A program made the position numbers and the translations under genes. Positions 1 through 8,267 of a stretch of DNA of 64,000 bases are shown here, piece after piece. Under the pieces are notes generated by a model. That model was not told the origin of the DNA, did no database searches, and worked only from the letters and a program-made list of their open reading frames with translations. Within the stretch, counting starts at the first letter, position 1. Each line of letters begins with the position of its first letter. The stretch comes from Granulicella aggregans (GTDB lineage: Bacteria > Acidobacteriota > Terriglobia > Terriglobales > Acidobacteriaceae), in the NCBI RefSeq assembly GCF_014203275.1, contig NZ_JACHIP010000001.1, positions 806,001 to 870,000 of the forward strand. Direction: 5' to 3'.

Positions 1-29
1 TTCGCGGTGAGTTACCCTCTCCGCACGGG

Positions 30-275
30 GTGAAAAGCATGACGATTGAGAGTGCCTTCCACAACAAATACAGCCTGGTCAAAGGTGTTGCACGCCGCGC
101 CCGTCAACTGCAGTCTGGGGCGCCCGCGCTCGGCGTCTCAAAGTCGATGAAGGCTTGTCGCGTCGCGCAGGACGAGATCCGCTCCGGTGCCGTCTCCTAC
201 GTTGTGACCCAGAAGGGCAGCCACATCCCGGCCGCGCCCGGAGATCACATCTCCGAACCAGACGACCACGTCTAA
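30..275 (+). CDS. rpoZ: RNA polymerase omega subunit
   Basis: Predicted omega subunit, a small subunit that helps fold and hold the beta-prime subunit of RNA polymerase. The segment NKYSLVKGVARRARQLQ near residues 12-28 matches the family core (N-R/K-F/Y-x-L-V-x-x-A-R-R-A-R-Q), followed by the usual acidic helix AQDEIRSGAV. At 81 residues it is within the normal size range. Translation may begin at GTG 30 or at ATG 39. The frame stays open to the left edge of the window, so a start farther upstream cannot be excluded. The C-terminal tail (PGDHISEPDDHV) is short and not diagnostic. The assignment rests on the conserved core only. Confidence 0.72.
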   Translation: MKSMTIESAFHNKYSLVKGVARRARQLQSGAPALGVSKSMKACRVAQDEIRSGAVSYVVTQKGSHIPAAPGDHISEPDDHV

Positions 276-288
276 CAAATAGCAACGG

Positions 289-1116
289 CTAAGCCTGCAA
301 CAGTGTTTTGATCTCGAATCGAAACATGTCTTCGAAGGTGCAGAACTCGGGCACTCCGAGTTCTAGGACCGGGGCCGTTGCGATGATGGCTGGAATGTGA
401 TGCTCCAGGACAGCTTGGTACTGCCTCTGTTCCTTTTGGGTGAAAGGGGCAACCTGGTAGGCCAGGGTCATGTGGAAGGCATAGTTCGCGTGGTCTTTCA
501 GCCTGAACCGATACACCTCTGAGAGTCGATCGCGCAGGGTCCGCAGCTTGTGGTTCTCCACCTCGTCGGCCGGCGAGAGCCGAAGCGTGCAGGCGCGGCC
601 ATAGCCGAACGTATGCGGACCATTCACTCTCACGCGAATCGGAAGCTGGCACTCTGTATCAAAGCTCTTCATACGCTCGCCAATAATGCGATTACATTCG
701 GCGATCGGAGCATCACGCGGAATATCCGACGGCCAGTTCTCAGCCGTGCGGCCCTGGTCGTTCGTCCCTGGGAACACGGTCATGTGGTAACTCTCGCTGG
801 GAAGCATGCCGAGCTTGTGGATGAAGGGACTTTTGCGAAGCGCGTCACCCAGCGCCGTGATCGCATCGCGGGTGTGGCTCTGCTGTGGCAGATGGCAGAT
901 TACGGTGTTGCCCGCAAACCCCCGGCGGCGGCCATCGGGATAGAACTTGAGCACCGTATCCCGCGTGGGAATGGCGCTGTCCGAGTCATGATCCTCAGTC
1001 GCCTGCGGCCGGGCAGGCTCCGCAATCAGCGAAACGGGGAGCGCCCCAGCCAGCGAGGCGGCTGCGGAGCTGAGCAGAAAGTTGCGACGGCTTTGGAGTT
1101 GTGTGTCACGAGGCAT
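289..1116 (-). CDS. exported DUF1868 / 2H phosphoesterase-like protein
   Basis: About 275 residues. The N-terminus MPRDTQLQSRRNFLLSSAAASLAG is a twin-arginine signal, so the protein is probably exported folded. The mature part carries two H-x-T motifs, SYHMTVF and FHMTLAY, which are the catalytic signature of the 2H phosphoesterase superfamily (2'-5' RNA ligase-like folds). The overall pattern fits DUF1868. Substrate unknown; family relatives act on cyclic phosphates or 2'-5' linkages, but that is not shown here. The start at 1116 is chosen because an AGGA box lies six bases before the ATG; an upstream ATG (at 1179) would bury the Tat motif. It is downstream of, and on the same strand as, the TonB receptor gene. 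Confidence 0.78.
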   Translation of the reverse strand: MPRDTQLQSRRNFLLSSAAASLAGALPVSLIAEPARPQATEDHDSDSAIPTRDTVLKFYPDGRRRGFAGNTVICHLPQQSHTRDAITALGDALRKSPFIHKLGMLPSESYHMTVFPGTNDQGRTAENWPSDIPRDAPIAECNRIIGERMKSFDTECQLPIRVRVNGPHTFGYGRACTLRLSPADEVENHKLRTLRDRLSEVYRFRLKDHANYAFHMTLAYQVAPFTQKEQRQYQAVLEHHIPAIIATAPVLELGVPEFCTFEDMFRFEIKTLLQA

Positions 1117-1210
1117 GAGAGGTCCTTTATTCATGAGGCTTTGAAACAGGACGACCCGCGTCACTAAAGACAGGGCCACGGTCGTCCCGTTTGCGAGGTT
1201 TCGGTTTGAG

Positions 1211-4200
1211 TTAGAAAGCGAGACGAAGAGCCAGTTGCACCTGCCGCGACGGGAAGACGCTGGTGCTTCCGCTGAAGGTGCCGAAGCTGGCGTTCGGGCT
1301 CAGCACTCCCGCAGCGCTCTCCGTACCGATGTTGGCGCTTGGGCTGATGTAGTTCGTCGAGTTCAACACATTGAAAGCCTCAATACGGAACTCCAGCGTC
1401 TGGCGGTCGGTCAGCAGAGTGAACTTCTTGTGCGCCGCCAGGTCGAACTGCGCGAATGCAGGCCCGCGCAGATTATTGCGGCCAGCGTTGCCGAAGAGCT
1501 GCGCTCCCGTCGGTCCAGAGACCGCCGTAGAATTGAGATAGCCGCCAAGAGCGCTCTTCGACTTCGTCAGCGTACCCCCGTAGACCGCGCCCGCAGTCGT
1601 GACGAGATTGGGTCGCAGCGCATACACCGAGCTCGTTGTAGATACGACTTGATTCGTGTTCGCCGTGTACGTCAGGTCGATCGGCACACCGCTGGTGACG
1701 ATGTTGATGCCCGTCAGTTGCCAGCCGCCCAGCAACTCCTGCTGCCATGCCGGCGCGCTCGATCCATACCTGCGTCCATGTCCGAAGGGAAGGTCAGCGA
1801 TCACCGAGGTCGTATCGTTCAGCGGCTGGTCATAGCCCGAAGGCCCGCGATCCCCGGCTGGGTTGGCGATGTTCGTCACAGCGCCATCACCGTTGTTCGC
1901 CTCCAGATCTGCAGAGGAGTTATTGATGCCCCGCGACCAGGTGAACGAGTTGATCAGGAACAGTCCGTTCTTGAAGCGCCGCTCCAGCTTCGTCTGCAGC
2001 GAGTTGTAGACCAGGAACCCCGCGTTGGTCTCGGTAAGAATATCCGTGAAGTTCTGGATTGGACGCCGGTTGAGCAGCGATGCCGTTCCCGTCGAGACAC
2101 ACGCTCCACCGGAGATCTCCGCCGCCGTGCACAACCGTGCCTGGTTCGTATCTTCGAGAGTGGCAATATGCACCGCATGGTTGCCAACGTATGAGACCTC
2201 AAGCGTGGCGTCCTTCGGCAACTGCTGCTGCACCGAAACATGATAAGCCTGCACGTAGCCGTTCTTGAAGTCCTTCGGCGTGTACCGCGTCTGCGCGCGC
2301 GTCGTCGTGAAGTTGCTCGGCCCGGCGAAGTTAGTCTGGTACCCATCCTGGGTGCGACGGAAGCAGGTAGTAGGGTCCTGAGTAAGCGCAGTGCAGATTC
2401 TCTGGCTCGGCGTCTGATTCACCGGCAGCGTTGCGGAGTAGTTGTCCGGCCCGTTGTACGCAAGCAGACCTTCGCCGCCGAAGCGGAAGAGATACGCATA
2501 GCTGATGCCATAGCCGCCGCGAACCACGGTCCCGGGGAGAGCCTGATAAGCAAGTCCGAGGCGCGGTCCGAAATCCTTATAGTCCGGATTCACCAGTGCC
2601 CGGTCCGCCAAGGAGCTGCCGCCCTCGTAGTGCAGCTTAAAGACATGGCCGACCGCATCGCTGCTTACGTCCGTGCCTGTACCGGCGTGCAGCAACTGCT
2701 GATTTACAGGATCGAAGTTGAGCAGCTTGTTGTCCTGCTCGAAGTTCGGCGACATGAACTCATACCGCAGTCCCGCGTTGACCGTGAGCTTGGGTAGCAC
2801 CTTCCAGTCGTCCTGCACATAGCCCATGTGCCAGAAGCGCTTGTAGTTCACCTCATTCACAGCGTTGAGCGAATAGTTGTTACGCGCACCGAAGAGGAAG
2901 TCGGCAAGATTAGCCGCCTGCGGCGTCGTCGTCTTACCGGCCGAACTGAACTGACCGGAGTACACGTCCGACCCGAACTTCGGATGGAAGTCCGAGATAG
3001 CCTGCGCGAGCCATCCATACTCATAACCCACCTTCAAGCTGTGGTGGCCTTTGATCCAGGTGTAGTTCACCTTCGGATTCGCCTGCGTGGGGTTCGTGAA
3101 CTGCGGACTGGTCGCCTGCTCTCCAAAGGCGGTAAAGCCCGTCACCGTTTGCGTGTTCAGGCCGCCCGTATAGCTGGGGTCTTGCGGAACGTTTGGAACG
3201 CCCACAAGGAAGTTGGTCTGCCCAAGATACGCTGGACTCTTGCCGCTCTCCGTCCAGGTCTGTCCAAACCGAAGTTCAAGGATCGAGCTCGGCGTCACGG
3301 TCCAGTTATATCCCGCGGCAATCTGTCGCGTCCGCGCAAAAAGCGTCCCGTTGTTGTTGCCGCCGGCCGGACCGGCAAAGTTCGGCGGCTGGAAGAACTG
3401 CACCGCACGCTGGCTATAACGGAAGAAGCCGTTCTGCGCTGCATTCAGATTGAAGTCGACACGGGCGTCTCCCTTGTCGTCCTTCGTCGTGCTGGCGGGT
3501 AGGTACTGGTAGTTATTGGCGGTAAGCGCGGCACCCGGAATGTTTGGCGTGGGTAGCACCTTGAACACGGCAAGCGCAACCGGGTCGATGTTCGGATCGC
3601 TCAACGGAACCTGGCCGTTTGCATAAACAGTCCCCGTATAGGGATTCTTCACCGGCACGGGAGCGCCTGCCGCTGTGCCATCGGCTGTGAAGAGGCCAGT
3701 CAACTCCGTGGCTGTCGGCAGAATCGCGGTCGTCAGAAGATGTGCAATCGAACGAAGACCTTCATAGTCGACGAAGAAGAACGCCTTGTCTCGCAGGATC
3801 GGCCCGCCAAAGGTTCCGCCGAACTGGTTCTGCACCAGCGTCGGCTTCACACCTGTGCCGACGAAGGGGCCAAAGGCATTCAGGTCCGTGTTGCGAAGGT
3901 AGTCATACGCACCGCCGTGAAATGCGTTGCTTCCGCTTCGAGTCGTCGCATTGATGATCGCGCCACCCGCTCGTCCGTACTCCGCCGAATAGTTATCGGT
4001 CTGGACCTTGAACTCCTGGATCGCGTCCGGCGACGGAATCACAGCCTCGTTCGAGTAACCCTGGTTCGCCTCCTGGTAAGCATTGTTGTCGATGCCGTCC
4101 AGCTCGAAGTTATTCGACTGCGAGGTGAGGCCGTTGGCGTTGTACGAGGCATCGCGCGGCGGGTTCGACGCCACCGTACCCAGAAGCGACTTACGTACTC

Positions 4201-4729
4201 CGGGCACCAGCACCGACAGATCAGCATACGATCGCCCGTTGAGTGGCAACGTAACCGCCTCCGCCGTCTGCACCGTCTCGCCGCGGTCGCTGGTCTCGGT
4301 CTCAAGCTGGCTCGCCGCGTCCGACACCGTCACGCTCTCGCTGTTGGAGCCCAACTTCAGCGTCAGTCCCACGCGTTGTCGCGACCCCACCGTCACCGTG
4401 AACGGATCGGTGGTCGACGTCGAAAACCCCGGGGCCGATACCGTCAGGGTGTACTCGCCCGCCTGCACACTATCGAACTCGTAGTCGCCATTCCCATCCG
4501 TCTGGCGAACCACCTTCAAGCCCTTCGACAGGTTCAGCAGTTGCACCGTCGCCGCCACGATATTCGACCCCGAAGGGTCTTTGATCGTGCCCAGCACCGC
4601 GCCTGCGTCAAACTGCGCGTGCAGACCCGTCACCCCTGCAATCAGGAACAGGGCCAGCAGCAACAACCTTGCAGGCAATCGCAGAAAGAACGTGGAAGAG
4701 GACGAAGGATTTGTGCAGCAAGGGTTCAT
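1211..4729 (-). CDS. Oar-like TonB-dependent receptor with carboxypeptidase-regulatory N-terminal domain
   Basis: A 1172-residue outer-membrane protein. After a signal peptide (hydrophobic stretch ending LHAQ near residue 39) comes a beta-sandwich carboxypeptidase-regulatory-like domain (GTIKDPSGSNIVAATVQLLN ... DGNGDYEFDSVQAGEYTLTVSAPGF). Next is a plug domain (QSNNFELDGIDNNAYQEANQGYSNEAVIPSPDAIQEFKVQT) and a long barrel ending in RQVQLALRLAF, with the terminal Phe typical of outer-membrane barrels. This architecture is greatly expanded in Acidobacteria and is thought to import polymers, siderophores or other large ligands; the ligand here is unknown. A membrane-anchored regulator-like protein is divergently encoded 111 bp away, suggesting a paired sensor-transporter unit. 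Confidence 0.93.
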   Translation of the reverse strand: MNPCCTNPSSSSTFFLRLPARLLLLALFLIAGVTGLHAQFDAGAVLGTIKDPSGSNIVAATVQLLNLSKGLKVVRQTDGNGDYEFDSVQAGEYTLTVSAPGFSTSTTDPFTVTVGSRQRVGLTLKLGSNSESVTVSDAASQLETETSDRGETVQTAEAVTLPLNGRSYADLSVLVPGVRKSLLGTVASNPPRDASYNANGLTSQSNNFELDGIDNNAYQEANQGYSNEAVIPSPDAIQEFKVQTDNYSAEYGRAGGAIINATTRSGSNAFHGGAYDYLRNTDLNAFGPFVGTGVKPTLVQNQFGGTFGGPILRDKAFFFVDYEGLRSIAHLLTTAILPTATELTGLFTADGTAAGAPVPVKNPYTGTVYANGQVPLSDPNIDPVALAVFKVLPTPNIPGAALTANNYQYLPASTTKDDKGDARVDFNLNAAQNGFFRYSQRAVQFFQPPNFAGPAGGNNNGTLFARTRQIAAGYNWTVTPSSILELRFGQTWTESGKSPAYLGQTNFLVGVPNVPQDPSYTGGLNTQTVTGFTAFGEQATSPQFTNPTQANPKVNYTWIKGHHSLKVGYEYGWLAQAISDFHPKFGSDVYSGQFSSAGKTTTPQAANLADFLFGARNNYSLNAVNEVNYKRFWHMGYVQDDWKVLPKLTVNAGLRYEFMSPNFEQDNKLLNFDPVNQQLLHAGTGTDVSSDAVGHVFKLHYEGGSSLADRALVNPDYKDFGPRLGLAYQALPGTVVRGGYGISYAYLFRFGGEGLLAYNGPDNYSATLPVNQTPSQRICTALTQDPTTCFRRTQDGYQTNFAGPSNFTTTRAQTRYTPKDFKNGYVQAYHVSVQQQLPKDATLEVSYVGNHAVHIATLEDTNQARLCTAAEISGGACVSTGTASLLNRRPIQNFTDILTETNAGFLVYNSLQTKLERRFKNGLFLINSFTWSRGINNSSADLEANNGDGAVTNIANPAGDRGPSGYDQPLNDTTSVIADLPFGHGRRYGSSAPAWQQELLGGWQLTGINIVTSGVPIDLTYTANTNQVVSTTSSVYALRPNLVTTAGAVYGGTLTKSKSALGGYLNSTAVSGPTGAQLFGNAGRNNLRGPAFAQFDLAAHKKFTLLTDRQTLEFRIEAFNVLNSTNYISPSANIGTESAAGVLSPNASFGTFSGSTSVFPSRQVQLALRLAF

Positions 4730-4840
4730 GGCGAGGTGGTCTCCAGATTTGGCTGTGATGACTCGAACTCTAGCCAGCAGCTGGAGATAGACCTAAGCAA
4801 TTCGCAGCGACTTCGCTGTTAAACGATATAAGCGTCGCGG

Positions 4841-6343
4841 ATGCAACGATTTACCGTCCTTTCACGACGTGCGTTTAACCTCAAGTCACCCTCGCATAAC
4901 CCTCTCGACAGCGCTGCGAACAGGACCCTCTTGGCAAACTTGATAGCAACTCCGACCAAACCGAACCGCCGCACCCAGTCGCCCGAGATCGATGACGACC
5001 CGCGCTGGCAGTTGGTGGAACGCATCGTCGCCTCCCCGTCCTTCGCCAAGTCAGAGCGCCTTTCGAGCTTCCTCACCTGTGTCTGCCAGCTCGCCCAAAC
5101 CGGCCAGACCCACAACATCAACGAACAGTACATCGGCTCCGTCGTCTTCGGTCGCAACCCCGACTACGACCCCGGCATCGACAGCATCGTTCGATCCCAC
5201 GCCAGCAGACTCCGCCATCGCCTCGGGCAATACTTCACCGAAGAGGGTGCCGAAGAAGAGCTTCTTCTGACTATTCCGAAGGGCGGATACATCCCGGTCT
5301 TCGAGACCCGCCAGGCCCCTCGCCCGACACAGATTGCGCCCTCCCAACCAGCAACGCCAAGACCCTTTCCCGACCCCGCAATCGTCATCGACCCCGAAAT
5401 CTTCCCTTCGCAGAGCGTTCCGGCGCACGTATCCGCAGCCGAGACGTCAGGCGCGACTCCACGCGAAAACAAGATCCTCGTCAGGGCTCTCACTATCGCC
5501 CTGATCGTGACCACCCTCGTCGCGACGGCCAGCATCGGCGCTTTTCTGATGGAGCGCCGCCACGCCAGACCTTTCGTCGCTGTCAGCGAGAGCGTACCTC
5601 TCTTCTGGTCGAGTCTCTTCAATGCGAGCGACAGGACAAATGTCATCCTTGCCGATAGCGGCCTCGTCATCCTGCAAAACCTGACCAGGCGCCGCATTAC
5701 CCTCGACACCTACCTCAACGGCGACTATCTTAAGAATCTTCCGCCATCCCCTTATCCCGCCGCCCAGACCGTCAACATCGGCATCCGGCGCTACACCTCC
5801 ATCGTCGATGCCGGTATCGAGAACCACCTCTTCCACATCCCCGGCCTCAACATGGACCGCACCCAGTTCCGCTATGCTCGCGATCTACGCATGGACGATA
5901 TCAAGCAGGGCAACCTCGTCCTTCTCGGCACCTATGAGTCAACCCCATGGGTCCAGCTCTTCGAGCCCTCGATGAACTTCTACTTCGAGAATGACCTTAC
6001 TGCGGGGGTCTTCTCCATCGTCAACCGTTCTCCTCATCCGGGCGAGCAACGGAAGTACGACGCCACCGCCAGCGATCCAGACCACACCGTCTACGGTCTC
6101 GTCGCGTATCGCCCTACTCTGAGCGGTTCGGGCAAGGTTCTCATTCTCGAAGGCCAGTCCATGGCCGGCACCGAGACCGCTGCGGACTTCGTCTTCGACG
6201 ACGGCTACCTGCTGCCCTTTCTACGCTCCATCCGCAAACCCGACGGTTCCATTCCCTACTTCGAGTTGCTTCTGCGTTCCCGGAGCATCGGGGTCGAGGC
6301 CTCTCGGCTGGAAGTAATCGCATCGCGGATTGAAGACCGCTAA
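4841..6343 (+). CDS. single-pass membrane protein with N-terminal regulator-like domain
   Basis: 500 residues. The cytoplasmic part (about 50-150) contains RIVASPSFAKSERLSSFLTCVC ... YIGSVVFGRN..YDPGIDSIVRSHASRLRHRLGQYF ... LLTIPKGGYIPVFE. This pattern is recurrent in acidobacterial proteins and resembles a winged-helix DNA-binding domain ending in the IPKGGY-type wing. A Pro-rich linker leads to one membrane helix near residues 212-233 and a roughly 265-residue outer domain of unknown fold. The layout recalls ToxR/CadC-like membrane-bound transcription factors: sense outside, bind DNA inside. It is divergent from the TonB receptor, which is its most likely target. DNA binding is inference; such proteins are often annotated only as hypothetical or, doubtfully, adenylate cyclase-like. 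Confidence 0.6.
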   Translation: MQRFTVLSRRAFNLKSPSHNPLDSAANRTLLANLIATPTKPNRRTQSPEIDDDPRWQLVERIVASPSFAKSERLSSFLTCVCQLAQTGQTHNINEQYIGSVVFGRNPDYDPGIDSIVRSHASRLRHRLGQYFTEEGAEEELLLTIPKGGYIPVFETRQAPRPTQIAPSQPATPRPFPDPAIVIDPEIFPSQSVPAHVSAAETSGATPRENKILVRALTIALIVTTLVATASIGAFLMERRHARPFVAVSESVPLFWSSLFNASDRTNVILADSGLVILQNLTRRRITLDTYLNGDYLKNLPPSPYPAAQTVNIGIRRYTSIVDAGIENHLFHIPGLNMDRTQFRYARDLRMDDIKQGNLVLLGTYESTPWVQLFEPSMNFYFENDLTAGVFSIVNRSPHPGEQRKYDATASDPDHTVYGLVAYRPTLSGSGKVLILEGQSMAGTETAADFVFDDGYLLPFLRSIRKPDGSIPYFELLLRSRSIGVEASRLEVIASRIEDR

Positions 6344-7290
6344 GCCCGGCGGCGATGTGCGGCATACAGACCATGAATGCGATAGAACTCGGGAGCGCTG
6401 GCCTGGACCTGGGTGCTCATGATTTGGGCCACGAAGAAATCATGGCTTCCAAGATGGAGAACCTTTTCCACTTGAAGTTCAAGGACGGCGAGGCTGAATT
6501 CAGGGACAGGGATACCGAGAGTTCTGGAGGCAAATGTGCCAAAGGGCAAACGTGCAAAGTCAATTGAATTCTGGCTATGATTCGGTCCAAGCCCGCGCGC
6601 CAGTTCGGCATGCTCGAAGGGAATGGTGCTGATGGCAAGTTCTGCAGCTGCTGCCACCGCACCGGCGGACTTTTTGCTGCGGTTCAGGGCGAAGACGAAG
6701 TACCCTTCCTCAAACATGCCCATCAGGTTCATGGGAAAGATGTTGCCACTGCTGCCATGAAACAGGCTGACGAGGACGATGGGGCGCGGGCAGAAGAAGA
6801 CGATCTCGTTGCATCGACTGTCGAGCGATGAAATTTGAGAACGTCCGGACCGGAGGGCCTTCCAACGCTCGCGCGCCAGGTAGAGAGATCGCATCCACCG
6901 CCGGTAGCTCGGAAGGCAGGTCTCGATACAGGCCGTTGCGCGATAAAGCCGCAACTCCGGGCCAGTAGTTGTGATGGTGTCCTGATAGTCCAGGTCGATC
7001 TGGCCGAGTAGTCGGCTGCTAGCAGTGCGCTCAACGAAATGAAGGGATACGCGCTGATGATCGGCGGCCTGTTCGAGTCCATCCGTCTCAAAGGCGATGC
7101 AGAAGATGCATGGCATCGGGCACGCCACGGAATGGCAGAAGGTAACGTCACGTGGTTCACCAAGGCCATGTAGCCACACTGCGACCTCCGTCTGCGGAGA
7201 TTGAAGCGGAAGGTCGAAGGCGGTTGAGAATCCCGACTGCCCCAACAGGAAGGACCGAACAGCTGAACGCAGCTTGGCAACAAATCTCAT
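6340..7290 (-). CDS. flavin reductase-like (FMN split-barrel) protein with long N-terminal extension
   Basis: 316 residues from the ATG at 7290. The C-terminal half (from about residue 168, RPIVLVSLFHGSSGNIFPMNLMG ... SKKSAGAVAAAAELAISTIP ... LPFGTFASRTLGIPVPEFSLAVLELQVEKVLHLGSHDFFVAQI) follows the flavin reductase-like FMN-binding split-barrel pattern. The first 160 or so residues, with several cysteines (CHSVACPMPCIFC), match nothing I recognise. The start ATG overlaps the TGA of the upstream methyltransferase (ATGA), so the two are probably translationally coupled; a longer reading frame would overlap the methyltransferase by 49 bp and is less likely. It could supply or use reduced flavin for the oxygenases nearby, but this is inference. 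Its 3' end overlaps the convergent regulator gene by 4 bp. Confidence 0.7.
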   Translation of the reverse strand: MRFVAKLRSAVRSFLLGQSGFSTAFDLPLQSPQTEVAVWLHGLGEPRDVTFCHSVACPMPCIFCIAFETDGLEQAADHQRVSLHFVERTASSRLLGQIDLDYQDTITTTGPELRLYRATACIETCLPSYRRWMRSLYLARERWKALRSGRSQISSLDSRCNEIVFFCPRPIVLVSLFHGSSGNIFPMNLMGMFEEGYFVFALNRSKKSAGAVAAAAELAISTIPFEHAELARGLGPNHSQNSIDFARLPFGTFASRTLGIPVPEFSLAVLELQVEKVLHLGSHDFFVAQIMSTQVQASAPEFYRIHGLYAAHRRRA

Positions 7291-8117
7291 TTGCGCGGAG
7301 CCACCAGCGTACGTTCGAGTTCGAGAAGCACACAATCGGCCATGTTGCGGAAGAGTGGAAGAGAGCCGATGCGGCGGTCGACCGCTGCAAGGAAATGGAG
7401 GAACCTCGGAAAGCGAGTTGCGAACGGCTCAGCATAAGACGGCGGAACAACAATGCCGATGCCTTTCCATCCGACCAGCCGGAATGCCGGCTGTATCTGG
7501 CGTTCGATCTGTTTGACCGTGGGCCTCTTGATGACGATGCCAGTGGTGCCTGCATAGTGAGTTCTCGGACTACGGAGACGATAAAAGGCCCGCCTCAGTC
7601 TGCCGTGCGCAAGAAACCACAGTATCTCGAGGGGCACGAAGCGCCCCATCATGCAGAGGATCAGGCGTGCATTCGGCTCCAGCAAACGTCCGAGGTCGTC
7701 GGCTACTTGATGCAGGTCTTCGACGCAGTTGAGTCCAGAGAAGTTGGAGAAAGCTCCGTCAAACGCGGCTTCTGCAACGAGCGTCGAGACGTGTTCCGTA
7801 GCCAGAACACGGAAGTCAGGAGACGGCGATACGTCTTCTTTCGCGGCGAGCGCTCTGGCGAGCTCAATCATGCGTGGAGAGAGGTCGCAGGCCACGACGT
7901 GGACGCCGCGGCGCGCGAGAAAGACTGCGTCAATACCGGTGCCGCAGTTAATCTCAAGTACGCGCCGCCCCGGCTGGAAGGATCGCGCGAGCGCCTGCTG
8001 AACGACGCTGCGGCGTATCTTTCCCACGATCGTTCCGCTGAAGTCCTCTTCGTACGTCTCGGCTGCGACGTTCCAGTAGATCTCAGCCGAGCTAAGCGGA
8101 TTGGAAGGCGTCGCCAC
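7287..8117 (-). CDS. class I SAM-dependent methyltransferase
   Basis: 276 residues with a Rossmann-type methyltransferase core. Motif I is VLEINCGTGIDAVFLA near residue 54, the acidic strand is VVACDLSPRMIELA, and the following strand is FDGAFSNFSGLNCVED. The C-terminal third is basic and hydrophobic and may bind a lipophilic acceptor. Substrate unknown. The gene begins with GTG. It is the first gene of a two-gene unit with the flavin-reductase-like protein and is divergent from a cytochrome P450; the shared promoter contains phased TTGTCA repeats. The context suggests tailoring of a small lipophilic molecule. Confidence 0.82.
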   Translation of the reverse strand: MATPSNPLSSAEIYWNVAAETYEEDFSGTIVGKIRRSVVQQALARSFQPGRRVLEINCGTGIDAVFLARRGVHVVACDLSPRMIELARALAAKEDVSPSPDFRVLATEHVSTLVAEAAFDGAFSNFSGLNCVEDLHQVADDLGRLLEPNARLILCMMGRFVPLEILWFLAHGRLRRAFYRLRSPRTHYAGTTGIVIKRPTVKQIERQIQPAFRLVGWKGIGIVVPPSYAEPFATRFPRFLHFLAAVDRRIGSLPLFRNMADCVLLELERTLVAPRK

Positions 8118-8149
8118 GCTCTCCAGCCTAGTAAGTCCTAAAGCCTAGG

Positions 8150-8227
8150 TTGTCACGCGATTGTCAGACCATTGTCATTTGCTTGAATGGGGATGGAAGT
8201 GACGGAATGCTGACAAATGCCTGACAA
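8150..8227. promoter_or_regulatory. divergent operator with 11-bp-phased TTGTCA/TGACAA arrays
   Basis: TTGTCA occurs at 8150-8155, 8161-8166 and 8172-8177, exactly 11 bp apart. The inverted form TGACAA occurs at 8211-8216 and 8222-8227, again 11 bp apart. The arrays face opposite directions between the divergent methyltransferase and P450 genes and resemble -35 elements (TTGACA-like). Reading away from the methyltransferase, GTGACA followed by a 17-bp spacer and TACTAG is a possible promoter. One-helical-turn direct repeats of a short half-site are known for CarH/LitR-type MerR regulators; no such regulator gene is in the window, so the binding protein is unknown. Confidence 0.6.
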
Positions 8228-8267
8228 GCATTCACTCGAGCCTTGGCACACTAAAGGCGGAGTCGAT

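Noticed and set aside
550-1167. 205-residue plus-strand frame over the DUF1868 gene
   Set aside because: Composition is Arg/Ala-rich without motifs; the minus-strand gene has two intact H-x-T motifs.
1235-2194. Long plus-strand open frame inside the TonB receptor gene
   Set aside because: Antisense shadow: Arg-rich, no domain, and the opposite strand encodes a full receptor with conserved plug and barrel.
7152-8141. Plus-strand 329-residue frame across the flavin-reductase-like and methyltransferase genes
   Set aside because: Crosses both genes on the other strand, no domain and no ribosome site.
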